Positions 51,043-62,614 of a stretch of DNA of 64,000 bases are shown piece after piece; positions within the stretch are counted from its first letter, which is position 1; each line of letters begins with the position of its first letter. The notes below the pieces were generated by a model that was not told the DNA's origin, searched no databases, and saw nothing but the letters and a program-made list of their open reading frames with translations. The DNA is from Melastoma dodecandrum. Lineage: Eukaryota > Streptophyta > Magnoliopsida > Myrtales > Melastomataceae. A program made the position numbers and the translations under genes. The stretch is from contig JARUPY010000473.1 in the NCBI GenBank assembly GCA_029817715.1, forward strand, positions 6,944,001 through 7,008,000, in the 5' to 3' direction.

Positions 51043-52555
51043 AAGACATGATAGTGCTTTCGAGATAACCAAGTTGATTAGTCCACACACATGCACCAAC
51101 CCTGTGGTTACTCAAGATTATCCCCTTCTTGATGCAAACATGATGGCGGTTGTTTTTAGACAATATGTGAGAGAAGATTTAGAAGTCAAAGTTTCTTTTT
51201 TGTGTATGGTCATTTCCGATAAGCACCATTATGATGCCTCACGAAGAAAGGTTTGGGCTGCTAGAAGAAGGGTGGTATTAGCTGAGTATGGAGATTGGGA
51301 TGAATTTTATAATGTAGTCCACAATTTTTGAATTCGATTCAAACATTAAACCTTAGAACAAAGGTTGAATGGTTGTTCGACAATAGAGGCCATATAGCTG
51401 GTCATGCTAAATTTGAGAAGGTCTTCTGGGCTTTTGCTCCTTGTATTGCGGCGTTCAAATATTGCAGGCCGGTTGTTAGCATAGACGGAACATTCTTAAC
51501 TGGTTAGCATAATTACAAGATGTTGATAGCTTGTTCAATGAATAGTGGAAATCATATTCTCCCCCTTGCATTTGCCGTAGTTGATGAAGAAACGGCATGG
51601 TCCTGGAGTTGGTTTTTGAAATGTTTAAAAAGACATTCTTGATGAAGTTGGTCTTGAGTCTATTTGTCTGAAATCTGATCGAGCACATGGTATTTGGTCA
51701 GCATTATCTGATCAAGAATTAGGATTACATCCACCTTCCATTTATTGGCGATTTTGCATTCGGCATGTTGTTAGAAATTTAAGAACTAAAATTGGGAGTA
51801 AGAAATGTAAGCATTTTGGCATATCAAGCTGCCATGCAATCAAAGAACTGGAAATAGGAGAAGAAAATGCTTGAGATTCTCTCTATTAATGAAAGGGAAA
51901 TAAGTACCTTCATGAAATACATCCAGAGTAATGGACCCTTTCACAGGACCGTGGTCATCGCTACGGTTACACTATAACAAACTTAAGTGCTCAAGGTGTG
52001 AGGAGATTACCTATTACTACTCCAGTTCGAAAGACATGGTACAATTGTATTGATTATTTTGAAATATGAAGGGCATAAGAAAATGCAACAATTGTAAAAC
52101 GTGAAGTATTCGTGCAAATTGCAGCAGAAATGTTGACAAGATCAAGGTGAAAAGGAAATCAACATCGTGTTAGACCATATGATTCTCAATTTCAAGAATT
52201 TGAAGTACAAAGTTCGCCCAAGCTCACAGTGAATGGTCATCAAGATGGTGGTCTACATCTTGTGAATTTAGTCGACAGAGTATGTAGTTGTGGTAAATGG
52301 CAAACATATAGAATACCATGTTCACATGCCGGTGCTACTTTATCATTTCGTGGTATGAATATTGAAGAACACGTCGATGAATGGTTTAAGTGGACAAATC
52401 AATTAGTGTGTTATGATGGGCGTTTTCATCCATTTGGAATCCCGCAATGTTGGTCGCCATTTGATTTTGTGAAGTTGCATCCAGATCTGCAATGTGTGCG
52501 TGGTAAAGGAAGATGCAAAATAAAACACATACTGAATGAAATGAATATTTCATAA
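51043..52555 (+). pseudogene. Mutator-like transposase, 3' part: MULE core and SWIM zinc finger
   Basis: Continues the codon cut by element B: RRHDSAFEITKLISPHTCTN completes the MuDR DNA-binding domain. Then DANMMAVVFRQYVREDLEVK and RRKVWAARRRVVLAEYGDWD lead to the catalytic domain: CRPVVSIDGTFLTG (Asp 1), a stop, ILPLAFAVVDEETAWSWSWF, SDRAHGIWSALSDQ (Asp 2 region) and YWRFCIRHVVRNLRTKIGSK. The last 109 codons are open (52,229-52,555) with the SWIM finger VCSCGKWQTYRIPCSHAGAT. Multiple stops and shifts make it inactive. Confidence 0.85.
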
Positions 52556-52910
52556 GCTACAAGGACATCAATTTGTAGTATATGTCGACAAAATAGACAT
52601 AATAAGAGAAGTTATACATCCCGTGTCAATAGTACGTTGTTCATTTGTGATATAGTGTAATTTGTGTTCTAATTTGTATAGTGTGATTTGAGAGAAATGT
52701 TGATTATGCATAGTGTAATTTGTGTTCTAATTTCTTCAATGTGTGCATATGGAAAGACCAATAGATGATTCATTGCTCGCTCTAGAAACAACATAGATTG
52801 GGGGCAATGTAGAATGATAGGGGGGACAAGTAATATATTTACATTGTAATAATTTCAGTTGTAAAAATTTCTAATGTTTATATTTTAAATCCTGTGATTT
52901 TCTTAACAAT
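52556..52910 (+). other. spacer between transposase and mobile-domain gene
   Basis: AT-rich. A 24-bp direct repeat (atagtgtaatttgtgttct... at 52,652 and 52,710, 58 bp apart). No coding sequence. Confidence 0.5.
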
Positions 52911-54670
52911 GTGCGTGGTTGCGTGTCCATCGTAATGAACAAGATTTGCGCTCTAACAAGATACCAAAGGACTTTGTTGTCCTTCACATGCTCGAGTACG
53001 CCCTTATTTGCAAACTTATGGTTTCTTGGGCATGTCTCTAGTACCATTCATGCAAACAAATTAGCACTTGATTACTACACTAGTAGAGTGTTGGCGACCA
53101 AAGACACATATCTTTCATACAACTTGTGGAGAGATGACCATAACACTACAGGATATCGGAGTTCTATATGGTTTGTCGATTGATGGTGAGGCTGTTACAA
53201 GTGTTACTATTGCACGAGGATGGGAGGCTACTGTGCCACGATTACTTGGAGTTACACCTCCTAGTAGATGCTTTAAGGGAAATCGTCTGATGATATCAAG
53301 GCTAAAAGATCATTTCAGCACATTACCTATTGATGCGGATGATGAGACTGTTAGGTGTTATACGAGGGCATATATATTACAGCTTATCAGAGGAGTGATA
53401 TATCCCGATAAGTCTGGGAATTTAGTACGTCTAATGCTTCTCCGTTTACTTGACGATTTGGAGGCAACTACTGGTTATAGTTCTGGGAGTGCTTGTCTTG
53501 CTTGGCTTTATGGATAGCTATGTACTGCCTTGACATGTGATGTTAGAGACATTGGTGGAGAAGTTACACTTATTCAGATTTGGGCATGGGAGAGATACCC
53601 ACATATATCTCCGATTAGGCGTCAGATTATACTATTTCATAGAGCCCCACTAGCTGCACGATGGGATGTAGATTTCGATATCACTGAGTATTCTACACAT
53701 GTTATTTCTCAGTACATGATTCATTTTGATTAGCAGAAGCAATCACAGGTATTTTGAAGTATATAAACTAATTCTAATTTTGATAATTTATTTGTTCTAA
53801 TTGGCATGTTACCCTTCTAAACCCTACATTATTGAAGTTTTATCATTACTTCCTTCGTATTGCTTAGCATGTGCTCATACTTGGGACTTTGTTGTCTCTC
53901 TCATTTGCTTCATAATCGTTGAGTGGCACCGTACAGATAGATGCGTTCGACAATTTGGCGGCTTTAAGGGGATTTCACAGTTTTGTGCTTATGATGTAGA
54001 GTTACATTCAATGAGTTTACAAGGGAAGGCTACGACTGGCTGGATGACAGTTCATCGGGAGCATATCCAAGCCTGGATGTCTAGATCTAATCGTGTGGTG
54101 ATGATAGAGCCTGCTATAAAATCTCAAATCAATGATGATTATATGACTTGTTATTGGAATGTAACGCACATGTGGATATCAAGGAGCGGTGCACTCTTCT
54201 CGTACTTGGTAAGACAACTTATACTAGTCATTTCAAATCGTGTTTATTATATTCATCACATCATGTTTCAGGTGGATACTCTTATCAACATTCGGGATAG
54301 GGTAACAAAAGGGATTGTCATACATATGGAGGAATTTGCTTGTGATACAAGGGAGGCTGTTGCGGCTTTAGATATTACTCATCCCGAGGATGATGAAATA
54401 CAAGCACAACTGCCATGTAGAAGACAAGCGACCCAAGCACGAAGAGGACGCCAGGTGCACGAGCGACATATTCTTAGAGATGACAAGGGACATCAATATG
54501 AAGGAACGGGGACATTCATGGAGACACTGAATTTTGAGATCACATTTGACGACGAACCAAGCTTGTCTCAATATCCATTTTTGCAGCTTGAGCTAGAGTT
54601 TGGAAATCCATATCTGGTTTATGTCACTCCTCAAGCACGTATGGAGATCAACAACCCTCTAGCATCGTAA
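52911..54670 (+). pseudogene. plant mobile domain (PMD, MAIN-like) protein gene with small introns
   Basis: PMD motifs in order: LVECWRPKTHIFHTTCGEMT and LQDIGVLYGLSIDGEAVTS (53,068-53,220), LRLLDDLEATTGYSSGSACL-type helices to a stop at 53,517, IQIWAWERYPHISPIRRQ, a stop at 53,731, and, after a probable intron (GT at 53,749), IVEWHRTDRCVRQFGGFKGI and VMIEPAIKSQINDDYMTCYW. A 63-bp intron with clean GTAAG/CAG ends (54,209-54,271) precedes VDTLINIRDRVTKGIVIHME. Basic C-terminus RRQATQARRGRQVHER. PMD proteins are known both as host genes (MAIN/MAIL) and in transposons. Position 350 bp after a transposase on the same strand suggests transposon cargo. It carries at least two stops. Confidence 0.75.
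54209..54271 (+). other. candidate spliceosomal intron in the PMD gene
   Basis: GTAAGA donor and a pyrimidine-rich TGTTTCAG acceptor, 63 bp and frame-neutral. Removing it brings SGALFSYL next to VDTLINIRD, as expected in the family. Confidence 0.6.
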
Positions 54671-57129
54671 AAGAGAAGAGATGTGGACGCTCTGGTACCT
54701 ATATTCCTACCGAAAGAAGATGCTTTCACACAAACAATGTCGTGCTACTCTTTGCATGTGGATTGAATAAAAGAGTTTTCGAAAGAAATCCACATGCGAA
54801 GTCCCCAACGAAGTCGCCATCTTGGGATGTGCGCCCCTTCCGCTCATTCCCGACGGGCTTCTCCGGGCCCTTGCTCGGCCGTCCCGAGGGCTACCGGAGA
54901 AAGGTAGAGCGTGATCCGGAAGGGAAAAAAAGGAGGACTGTGATCCTTCGTGGCTCTGTAGAAAAACATGTTAGTCGCTTAACCTAGGTAAGCTAATACA
55001 AAGTCGTCACCAACTTTATTTATAAAAAAATGGTATAAAGTCGGAAAAAGCAAAGGGGGTTCGAGGATTTCTAATTACTCACTCTCTCACAAAAACATGC
55101 GAAGAAGAGGTGGCGATGCTCTCAAAAAGTTTATGGTTACGGATGTTAGACCCGATCTGGGCTTTTGGGCCTAGATTCAAGTCATTGGATTACGGGCTTA
55201 GGCCCGATTCGGGCGCTGGACCCGAACTCATATATGATGATAACATGCACAATCACATACAATTATATATATCAAATTAGGCGAGGAATGGTGGTGACTG
55301 TGGGTCAAAGCACCTGGGCCCACGGCCCGTTACAAGTGAGAAAATCGGGAAGGCTTGCACCTTCCCTCATGTACCTTAAATTTGTCGGTTGGGGCCACTT
55401 TAAAATCTTTGTTCATGTAATGTACATGTAAATGAAAATCATCTTCTCAAATCCTCGAAGGTGGACGTGTAATGTACATGTAAATGAAATCAAAGAAATG
55501 AAATATAGATGTGATCAGTAAATTGTAATTGAAATGTATAAATTAACTAGAAATGATTGGTTAAGTCGGAATGAGACTTACATGGTTGATTTGCACCCTT
55601 TGACCGTGAATGCATCCTGGGCGTCAATCGGATCGATGCGGGTCGGTTTTCACATGTAAAAACAATAAGAGAAGTGTGCATGGATTATTAAAGGAAATCA
55701 TGTCTTCATAAGCTAAGTAACAACTCGATATTGAAATAACAATGCTAGGAACAAATCACCTGGAAAATAAATTTACGATTGTCAAATGTAAGGTCATTAT
55801 CAAACAAGTATGAAACTTTAAACGTTCAATGCATGATATGAATGATAATCCCTAAACCTCAATGTAGGAAAGGGTATCCAAACAAAGTTAATGCATAACA
55901 ATATTGCTATAAAATAATCCGGTAAACAAGCAATGATTAAAAATGTGAATTTATGCAGCCATTGATTTGAATAGTCACAAAGAATAGACTATAACCTTCA
56001 GCTCCGAGCATGAAATCATGCTTTCTAATGCTCAAAACGAAGCTATTCGAGTTATGAATCTGAGGCCGTAGATTTCAGCTCAATTTGACATTCCAAACTC
56101 AAGATATAAGAAAAAATGTATAGCTCCATCATGCAGGGGAAGCTAAATACGAAGCAAAATGAACTTGTTCTCAACACTAAAAGATGCATAACTCCGTAAA
56201 TATGGATTATTAAACCACCAAATAAAAGAGACATATATTATAATGAGTTTTATGCAAGTTTAAATCAGTTCGGGAAACAAAAGATCAACGTAAGCACATG
56301 ATTTACTCGAAATGTCGAAATTGCCATTGTTTTAGTGTTTAATTCAAAAATCATAGCTCAAGACTCCAAATAATGCATGGTTAGGTCCATATTTAAGTTA
56401 CAGATCTAATGCAAGTGGTTTCGTTCAATTTTAATAAGCGAGCAAAAAGTTAAACACGAAATACTAACACTAGTGCAGGCTGATCCGAGACTCACCTCCA
56501 CTTATCAACGTTGCTTTGGTCCGATGGCAGCTTGAATCACGTCCCAACATGTAAGAACAAGGAGAAGACAAAGACAAGAGAAAAACGGGAGCAAGACAGA
56601 CATCAAACCCATGTCAATTAAATGAAATTCAAATGAGATATTGAATGAGATTGCTTACCGTCGCAAGACTTCATTCTCCGAATGTTAGGAGTTCCCAATG
56701 ATCTTGGTTTCGACTTAGCAGAAATCAGTCAACCAATAACGGCAGAAAGATAACCAGACTAGAGTAGGTTCAAATCAGCAGCCGATATCGAAGGGCTTAC
56801 TCAGAACAAATGATCAAAAGGGACGCCATTGACGACGAGACTACAGCCAGAACGTATACAGATTAAACAACGAAGGCAACAAAGTTGCGGCTGAAACGGA
56901 AACATATCAGGAAACAGAACAATGGTGAATCTTCAACTGAAACACGAGCGAGTTGAGCAGCAAAACAAAATTAAGGAGAAAGTAGAACACGCAAACCAGT
57001 AATTGCAACTAAGAAATCCACAAACTGATAATACTCAAACAAACTAACAGTTAACTCAAATACCAGCAAATCAGCCCGTGAGGAGGAGAAGCTTGAGTGC
57101 ATCATCAATAAGGACATTGTATCCACTAA
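54671..57129. other. unassigned non-coding region
   Basis: No coding sequence supported. A GC-rich patch at 54,800-54,960 with gaagtcgccatcttggg-like text, followed by gtcgtcaccaactttattta, resembles non-coding parts of plant LTR retrotransposons. A 20-bp repeat gtaatgtacatgtaaatgaa occurs at 55,417 and 55,470. Nothing can be named with confidence. Confidence 0.4.
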
Positions 57130-57263
57130 GGCTTTGTTTGAATTCCGCGGAAAAGAAAAGAAAGGGAAGGAAAAGGAGAGAAAGGTCAAAAATGATAGAG
57201 AGAATTTTCTCGAGAAGCGAATTTCCCCTTCATTTCCTCCCCTTTCCTTTCCAAACAAACACC
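57130..57263. mobile_element. palindromic MITE-like element (about 134 bp)
   Basis: Left end GGCTTTGTTTGAATTCC and right end GGAAAGG...CCAAACAAACACC are inverted relative to each other; purine-rich and pyrimidine-rich arms could fold into one long imperfect hairpin. GGCTTTGTTTGG-like ends are common in plant MITEs. TAA precedes the left end and occurs four bases after the right end, so the duplication is unclear. Confidence 0.55.
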
Positions 57264-58096
57264 GCGTAAATGTAAAGAAATCTGGACCAACGACAAACCC
57301 AAAATTGCAACACCGTGAGGATGAAACACAAGTATAGACAACAAAAGAATTGTGACAGCAAGACATGAGAAGATTCCAACCAGCAGGAGTGCTTCAACAA
57401 CATGCAGACGAGGAGTTTTTTTTTTTATATGGCGAAATCGGAGGGAACGACAGAGAATCAGCTGACAATGAATCACTAGTATCAAAAAGCCAAAGCAGTA
57501 GCAGATTTGGGATTATCAGACAAGAGAATCATGGATAAATAGGCATAAATTGACAACCGAATCAGAAACTCAAAACAAAAACGCACAACTAGTAACAGAA
57601 TTGAAATAACTAGGCCAGGAGCTCACAAAAATGTGTAAACCAACGACAAAAAATTAAATAACTAGACCAGTAGTTCATCATGAGAACGAATCAGACCAGA
57701 AGCACAAGGCAGAGAAATGACAAGTAAATTTGACTTGATCAACATATTTCATGGACAATAGAACGGGTGGGCTCTCTTTTATCTCCGCTCCAGCCATTGT
57801 CGGAGCCTCTTCAATGTTCCATCTCATTTCATCCCTTACCTTAGCTTCGAGAACGAGAATGACCAACACAGGTTGTTGTTGCTGACAGATCGTCGCTGGG
57901 AAAAGGGGGGTTGACGAAAGAAGAGCTTCGGAGGAGCTGCTGTGGCCGTAGCTGGCAGGGGAAAGGGAGGCCAGGGTTCTGCCATAACCAGAGACTTTAC
58001 CTTGACGAGAGAGACGGACGGTGGAGGAGCTCAAGACCCCGTAGGAAGATCAATCGAAGCGGACGCAAATATCAGGAACACAGATCGTGTTTCCTC
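57264..58096. other. unassigned stretch
   Basis: No gene recognised. Open frames on both strands near 57,680-58,090 show no family motif. Confidence 0.35.
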
Positions 58097-58740
58097 TGTG
58101 ACGGGTTACCCAACCGCGGAAACGGGAAAAGACAACGACGGAGGCGAAACCGAACGAAAGGGAACAACGTAAACCAAACCAAGGCAAACAAACGAACGGG
58201 ATAAAACTTGAACTGCCGTTGGATACAGCCGAAGCACTACCAAAACTGAACGAGGGGAATAGAACTTGGACTGCTGTTAGATACAGCCGAAGCACCACCA
58301 AGACCGTCACGAGGGTTGAACACCACACAACCGGATACAGAAATATCACCGATTATGAGAACGCTCAGACAAAACCTCGTTACGCTACGATAAGAGAAGT
58401 TGCGCAAACTTCATGCAAGAATTTTTTGGCTGTCAAATTTGGGTAAAAGCTTCAAGGTTCTTTTTTAACCTTAAACACAAAGGTCCTATATATAGATGAC
58501 ACAAAATGGGTTAAACGTAGATTCCAAATAAGCTCAAAATAAAGAAAACGAAATACTAACTAAAAAGATGTTTAAACAGATTACTTAAAGGAATTGGGCC
58601 TGACGTTCGTTGGCCTCCATCGCTCATTCGCATGCGCCCAATTTCGCATCATTCTGCCCCACCGAAGAGAAACGAGACGAAGGAGGGAGCTCCGAGACGA
58701 CTTGAGCTGGAGAATTTGTTGCAACTGATCCTGTTTCCGC
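58097..58740 (-). repeat. solo LTR of the chromovirus D family (edges approximate)
   Basis: Starts TGTGACGGGTTACCC (compare TGTGCTACC in element D), then shares ccggatacagaaa, gattatgagaacgctc, aagttgcgcaaa, cacaaaggtcctatatatag and ttgggcc blocks with 16,494-16,950. A 60-bp-scale repeat (aacttg.actgc.gtt.gatacagccgaagcac) occurs twice at 58,206 and 58,263. No primer site or gag lies on its left, so it is a solo LTR or a cut-off end. Confidence 0.68.
58206..58299. repeat. internal tandem duplication in the solo D-family LTR
   Basis: gatacagccgaagcac(t/c)acca recurs at 58,221 and 58,279, about 58 bp apart, with matching flanks (aacttgaactgccgttg and aacttggactgctgtta). Confidence 0.75.
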
Positions 58741-60012
58741 CCCCAAAGAAAAATCGTTTCATATTACATGAAAAAAGTTGGGAAGGCTTTCTTTTTTTTT
58801 TAATTTATTAGATGAAGGGAAGCGTGCTGGGGAAGCTAAAATGACTGAGGCTCTCAAACTTCTTGATTTTTTGGTTGACCAATTTGTTAGAATGAGTTGT
58901 TAGAAATTAAAATGAAAATTCATGTCAAATGATAATGAAATGTTAAACTTCAACAAACTTTTTGAGGGAACTAAAAAATATGAAAAAAATTATAAAAATT
59001 CGTCATCTTTTAATGATTAATTATTTCAATTGGTAATTGTTGGGTTTTGGCCATTTTCACCTTATCATTAAGGGCCTAAGTTCATGTACATGTGCTCAGG
59101 CATCAAATTAAAAATGAATGAACTTGATCTAAATGATAAAAAGCATTGAAAATGTAAAAATGTAACTTTAACTATGTCTACAAAAATGTTATTAAGAAAT
59201 TAGTTTTATGTAAATAATTTTCAATTTGAAATTGGTTATCTAACCATGTCAAGGGATGGTTTTGTAAAATTCTAAAAGATCAAGAAATGTAACATGAACC
59301 TAATTGAAAATTGCGAAAAACTTCAAATTTTCAACTTACTAAAATCTCGGTTTAGTGGTTGATTGTTTAACCTTAATTACTTTCATTAAGGTAAACTTTT
59401 CTAATCCAATTCTCGTTTAGTGTGGAAAGTTGAGTTAAATTATTTTTTGAACTCAAAAGTCGCTGGCCTCACTTTCGATCGCTTATTTTGTTTTAAAAAA
59501 AAATTGATTTGGGGTATCTACACTAACCCCTAACCATCTTGTGAGGTAAAAGGCTCTTTTAGGCTCATTGTTCTTGTTACTGTTCAGCGTCGGTTCATGA
59601 AAGTCGATAATCTGCAATATACGGTATTTAACATCTAAGACTCTATGGTAGGCAATCATTACAGACTCAGCACATTTATTGCATTCTTATATCATTATGA
59701 TTCCATTGCGATGGTTTCCAGAACATTATAACATGGATTGATCTGCTAACTGTATCCGCAAGATAAAGAATCTCGTTGCAATAACAAAGGTTTACACGGT
59801 TTGGATATACGACAAACATTCGGAGATTAAAACAAGAAGAGAACTAAATTCACATGACAAGAAGAAGTTTGGTACAAACCTAGGATAGTGAACCTTCCCC
59901 ATGCATAGTTTAGAATATCCCAATCTGATTTGGAAAAATACTTTTTTGAACTTAGTTTTTGGACTTCCTATGTAGAAGGAAGACAATAAAGCAAAAAGAA
60001 AACCTCGTGATT
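58741..60012. other. AT-rich unassigned region, possible LTR terminus near 59,522
   Basis: The text cctcactttcgatcgcttattt ... gatttggggtatctaca at 59,468-59,522 resembles the end of a class of plant LTRs (TG...GGGGTATCTACA), but I could not find a partner. No coding sequence. Confidence 0.3.
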
Positions 60013-60430
60013 TATGAGGAACTCCAATACCGTAAGCTGAAGCATCCAAATGCAGGTTATACTTCTTAAATTGTTGCACAACTCTGGACAGAACACCGTA
60101 GTAAGCTTCTAATGAGAAGTCGTCAGAGCACTCGGCTTCCTCTTTGAACTGTGACGTGTCTAGACGTTGCTAATCTTTTTCCCCTAATTCGTCAATGATA
60201 CACTCTCATGTATAAATATCTTTCAGAGGACAAATGCTATAGTTTGAATCCTTGAATTTTAATCTTACCTTGGGAAGAGGCACCTCTTGGTGAATTGGGT
60301 GTGACCGGTCGTCCAGCTTACGTGCATCTTCTACCACAAGGATTCCACGTTAGGACATTATCTCCCAAAGAGCAATCATCGCATGGGAAGTTCATCAAGG
60401 AGCCAATATCTCCGAGCAAGGTTTTCGGAT
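60013..60430 (-). pseudogene. two exon-like fragments of an unidentified plant gene
   Basis: Minus strand. Fragment 1 (about 60,430-60,270) reads GILVVEDARKLDDRSHPIHQ then EVPLPK and ends in GTAAGA, a good donor. Fragment 2 (about 60,172-60,013) follows TTAG and reads RLDTSQFKEEAECSDDFSLE, AYYGVLSRVVQQFKKYNLHL, DASAYGIGVPHKSR, ending at GTTTTC. Such split, ordinary-looking protein between splice-like signals differs from all transposon text nearby. A stop (TAA) lies just upstream of fragment 1. I do not recognise the family. Confidence 0.4.
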
Positions 60431-61440
60431 CTCCTATTGGTTGAGGATCTTCATGACGCGACAATCAAATGTTGTAGCAATGAATATTATTGGTTACGCT
60501 AAAACATTTACGTTGTTACATGGCCTAACTTTAGACACAAAATAATCAGATTCTAACAAACATTCAATTGTCGAATAACCCAATCAATTTGATCCCATCA
60601 CATTGCACATATGCATGACCATTTTCAAGAGGGTCTGAGAAATTTGTTCCCTTTTACAACCTCAACATAGTGACACACGTACACTTTAAAACACAATAAC
60701 CCTATTAATGTCACATGCTTATTAATATAATTCAAACAACGTATCACATTTAAAGCGTCCGTGTTTGATACTTCTACAAATAGAATGCAGCATCGCATTA
60801 TCCCAATCCACACATAACAGTGTGTGTACGCACAAGATAATCTCTCATTATTCGTCGTGTACTTGAATGTATAAAAATTTGAAAAAGAAGTATGAAATCC
60901 ATCAGCTGATTCAATAAAATGAATAAACCCGATTATCCCTAAAAGCAATGCGAGTTTTTCAATTTAAACTTACTCCCTCGTCGTGATCGAATGAGAATGG
61001 ATAAGAGCCTCATGGGATTGACGTGAGGGGTAGGGATGGTTGTATTTCTAGGAGCAGTAGCTAGTAGTTGTATCATCTTACAAGCATAGAGTATAATATA
61101 GATCAACCTAAAGAAATATGCATAAAAGTATTTGTACCCTCTGGGAATCCTCGAATTTCCTCTATTTTTTGGGTTTGGAAAACCGTGAATTTTGAAAAAC
61201 GAGAATCCTATGATATGTTAGGAATCCATTACGATACTCATCAACTACTGAAATGTATCTTAATACCCGAAAGTTGAATAGGATCGCCATTACGTAAGGA
61301 TTATATTGCCCTAATTTTTTTTGAAATATAAGATGCTCATCGAATATCAAGATAATAATCTTCATTTTGATAACTCTAGATTGGCAAAGATACATTCAAA
61401 TATATGTAACAACATGATGTAACTCTATATATACATAACT
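60431..61440. other. unassigned AT-rich stretch
   Basis: No gene, LTR or tRNA seen. Confidence 0.35.
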
Positions 61441-62010
61441 CTAGTGGCACACATCAACCGATATATCTAAGGCATCTGCTCTTGAAAATCTTGACGGAAT
61501 CGCAAAGATAGTATAATACATGTTTCGCCCAATTAAAGGTAGCAACTACTCCTAAATCACGGGTTACAGACATGTATTATTTTCCAATATTAAATGCAGC
61601 ACCGGAACAGTGGTTACATCCCAACAGGAATAGAATTAGCTCCGCCTTGAAGTGTCGTCAACCACCTTACGCAACCAAAGTTGCTTTTTAGTCGATGACA
61701 TAAGAACCTCCCCCGCTCAGGTACCTTAACAAGTTAGGAACTACGTTTTCCATAGTTCCGCTAAATGGAACTTTAATGTCAGTACATCAAGCGCTAATAA
61801 GAGCGTCGATGTCACTTGGCTTGAATTGGTGTTCTATCCCGTCGATTACCTTTACTCGAGTAGAGGGATTAAAGTTGCTTATCAAGTATCATGAAACTCG
61901 GTGATATGCTTGCTAGCAACACGCAAGAGCCCATCAAACTCAATTTCTCTCAATGTTGCTCGCTTTTCATCGTCAAGGGAATTAACTAAATATATCATCT
62001 TCTTAGGGCT
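61441..62010 (-). pseudogene. remnant of a transposon-associated plant protein (DUF1985/PMD-like style)
   Basis: Minus strand from about 62,008: KMIYLVNSLDDEKRATLREI, EFDGLLRVASKHI, then in a shifted frame NPSTRVKVIDGIEHQFKPSD, VPFSGTMENVVPNLLRYLSG and FNWAKHVLYYLCDSVKIFKS. The order (KR..REIGF..LL; a D/IEH..P.D block; NWA..VL..L.DS) is typical of proteins encoded by plant Mutator-like and retro-elements, often next to Ulp1-type proteases. Many stops. Assignment is by remembered pattern. Confidence 0.45.
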
Positions 62011-62600
62011 GCATCAAGTCTGGATGTAATCCTATGATCTGACCATATACATAATCTCAGATCAAATTTAATTCATTTCACAAAAATATATATCATATAA
62101 GTCACAAAAAATACGCACTATATGAAGTGCAAGTGACCGATCCCCTTTCTTTTTCTTATTACCGCCCATATCGACATCGACATTTCACGTGATTTCATCT
62201 CCAATTGTAATGTGTAATGTATCCATATTTGTTGAAATTGAATTGTAATTCGGCTTAATTATACACTCATGAAAAAATATGAACAAAGGTTGACCTATCT
62301 AAGGAAACCTAAGACATTAACAAATCCACCTTATTCAATTAATCCCTATTTTATTGATAATTGAAAACATTTATGAAGTGTCCCATATAAGATATTGATG
62401 ATAACTTACACTCGGGAAGCAGCCACCCACAAATGCACAACCTAATTTTTCTAGACAAATGCAGCAACCCAGAATAGAAACTAAATTAAACAAGCCTTGG
62501 CAGCATTTAAGAATCAATAAACCGTAAGTGGATTCAAGAATCTTAGGCATGACAAAAAAGGAACGACTAACCACACCTAACTCCATCCCCAACCCCAAGC
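62011..62600. other. unassigned stretch left of the hAT end
   Basis: No coding sequence with recognisable motifs. Confidence 0.35.
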
Positions 62601-62614
62601 TAGGGATGATCAGG

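Noticed and set aside
54742..54987. Plus-strand frame in a GC-rich patch after the PMD gene.
   Set aside because: No recognisable motif, and the text resembles non-coding retrotransposon sequence.
57078..57366. Lys/Arg-rich and Phe/Ser-rich frames on both strands.
   Set aside because: They are the two arms of the palindromic MITE-like element.
58050..58349. Minus-strand 99-codon frame.
   Set aside because: It lies inside the solo LTR of the chromovirus D family; no protein motif.
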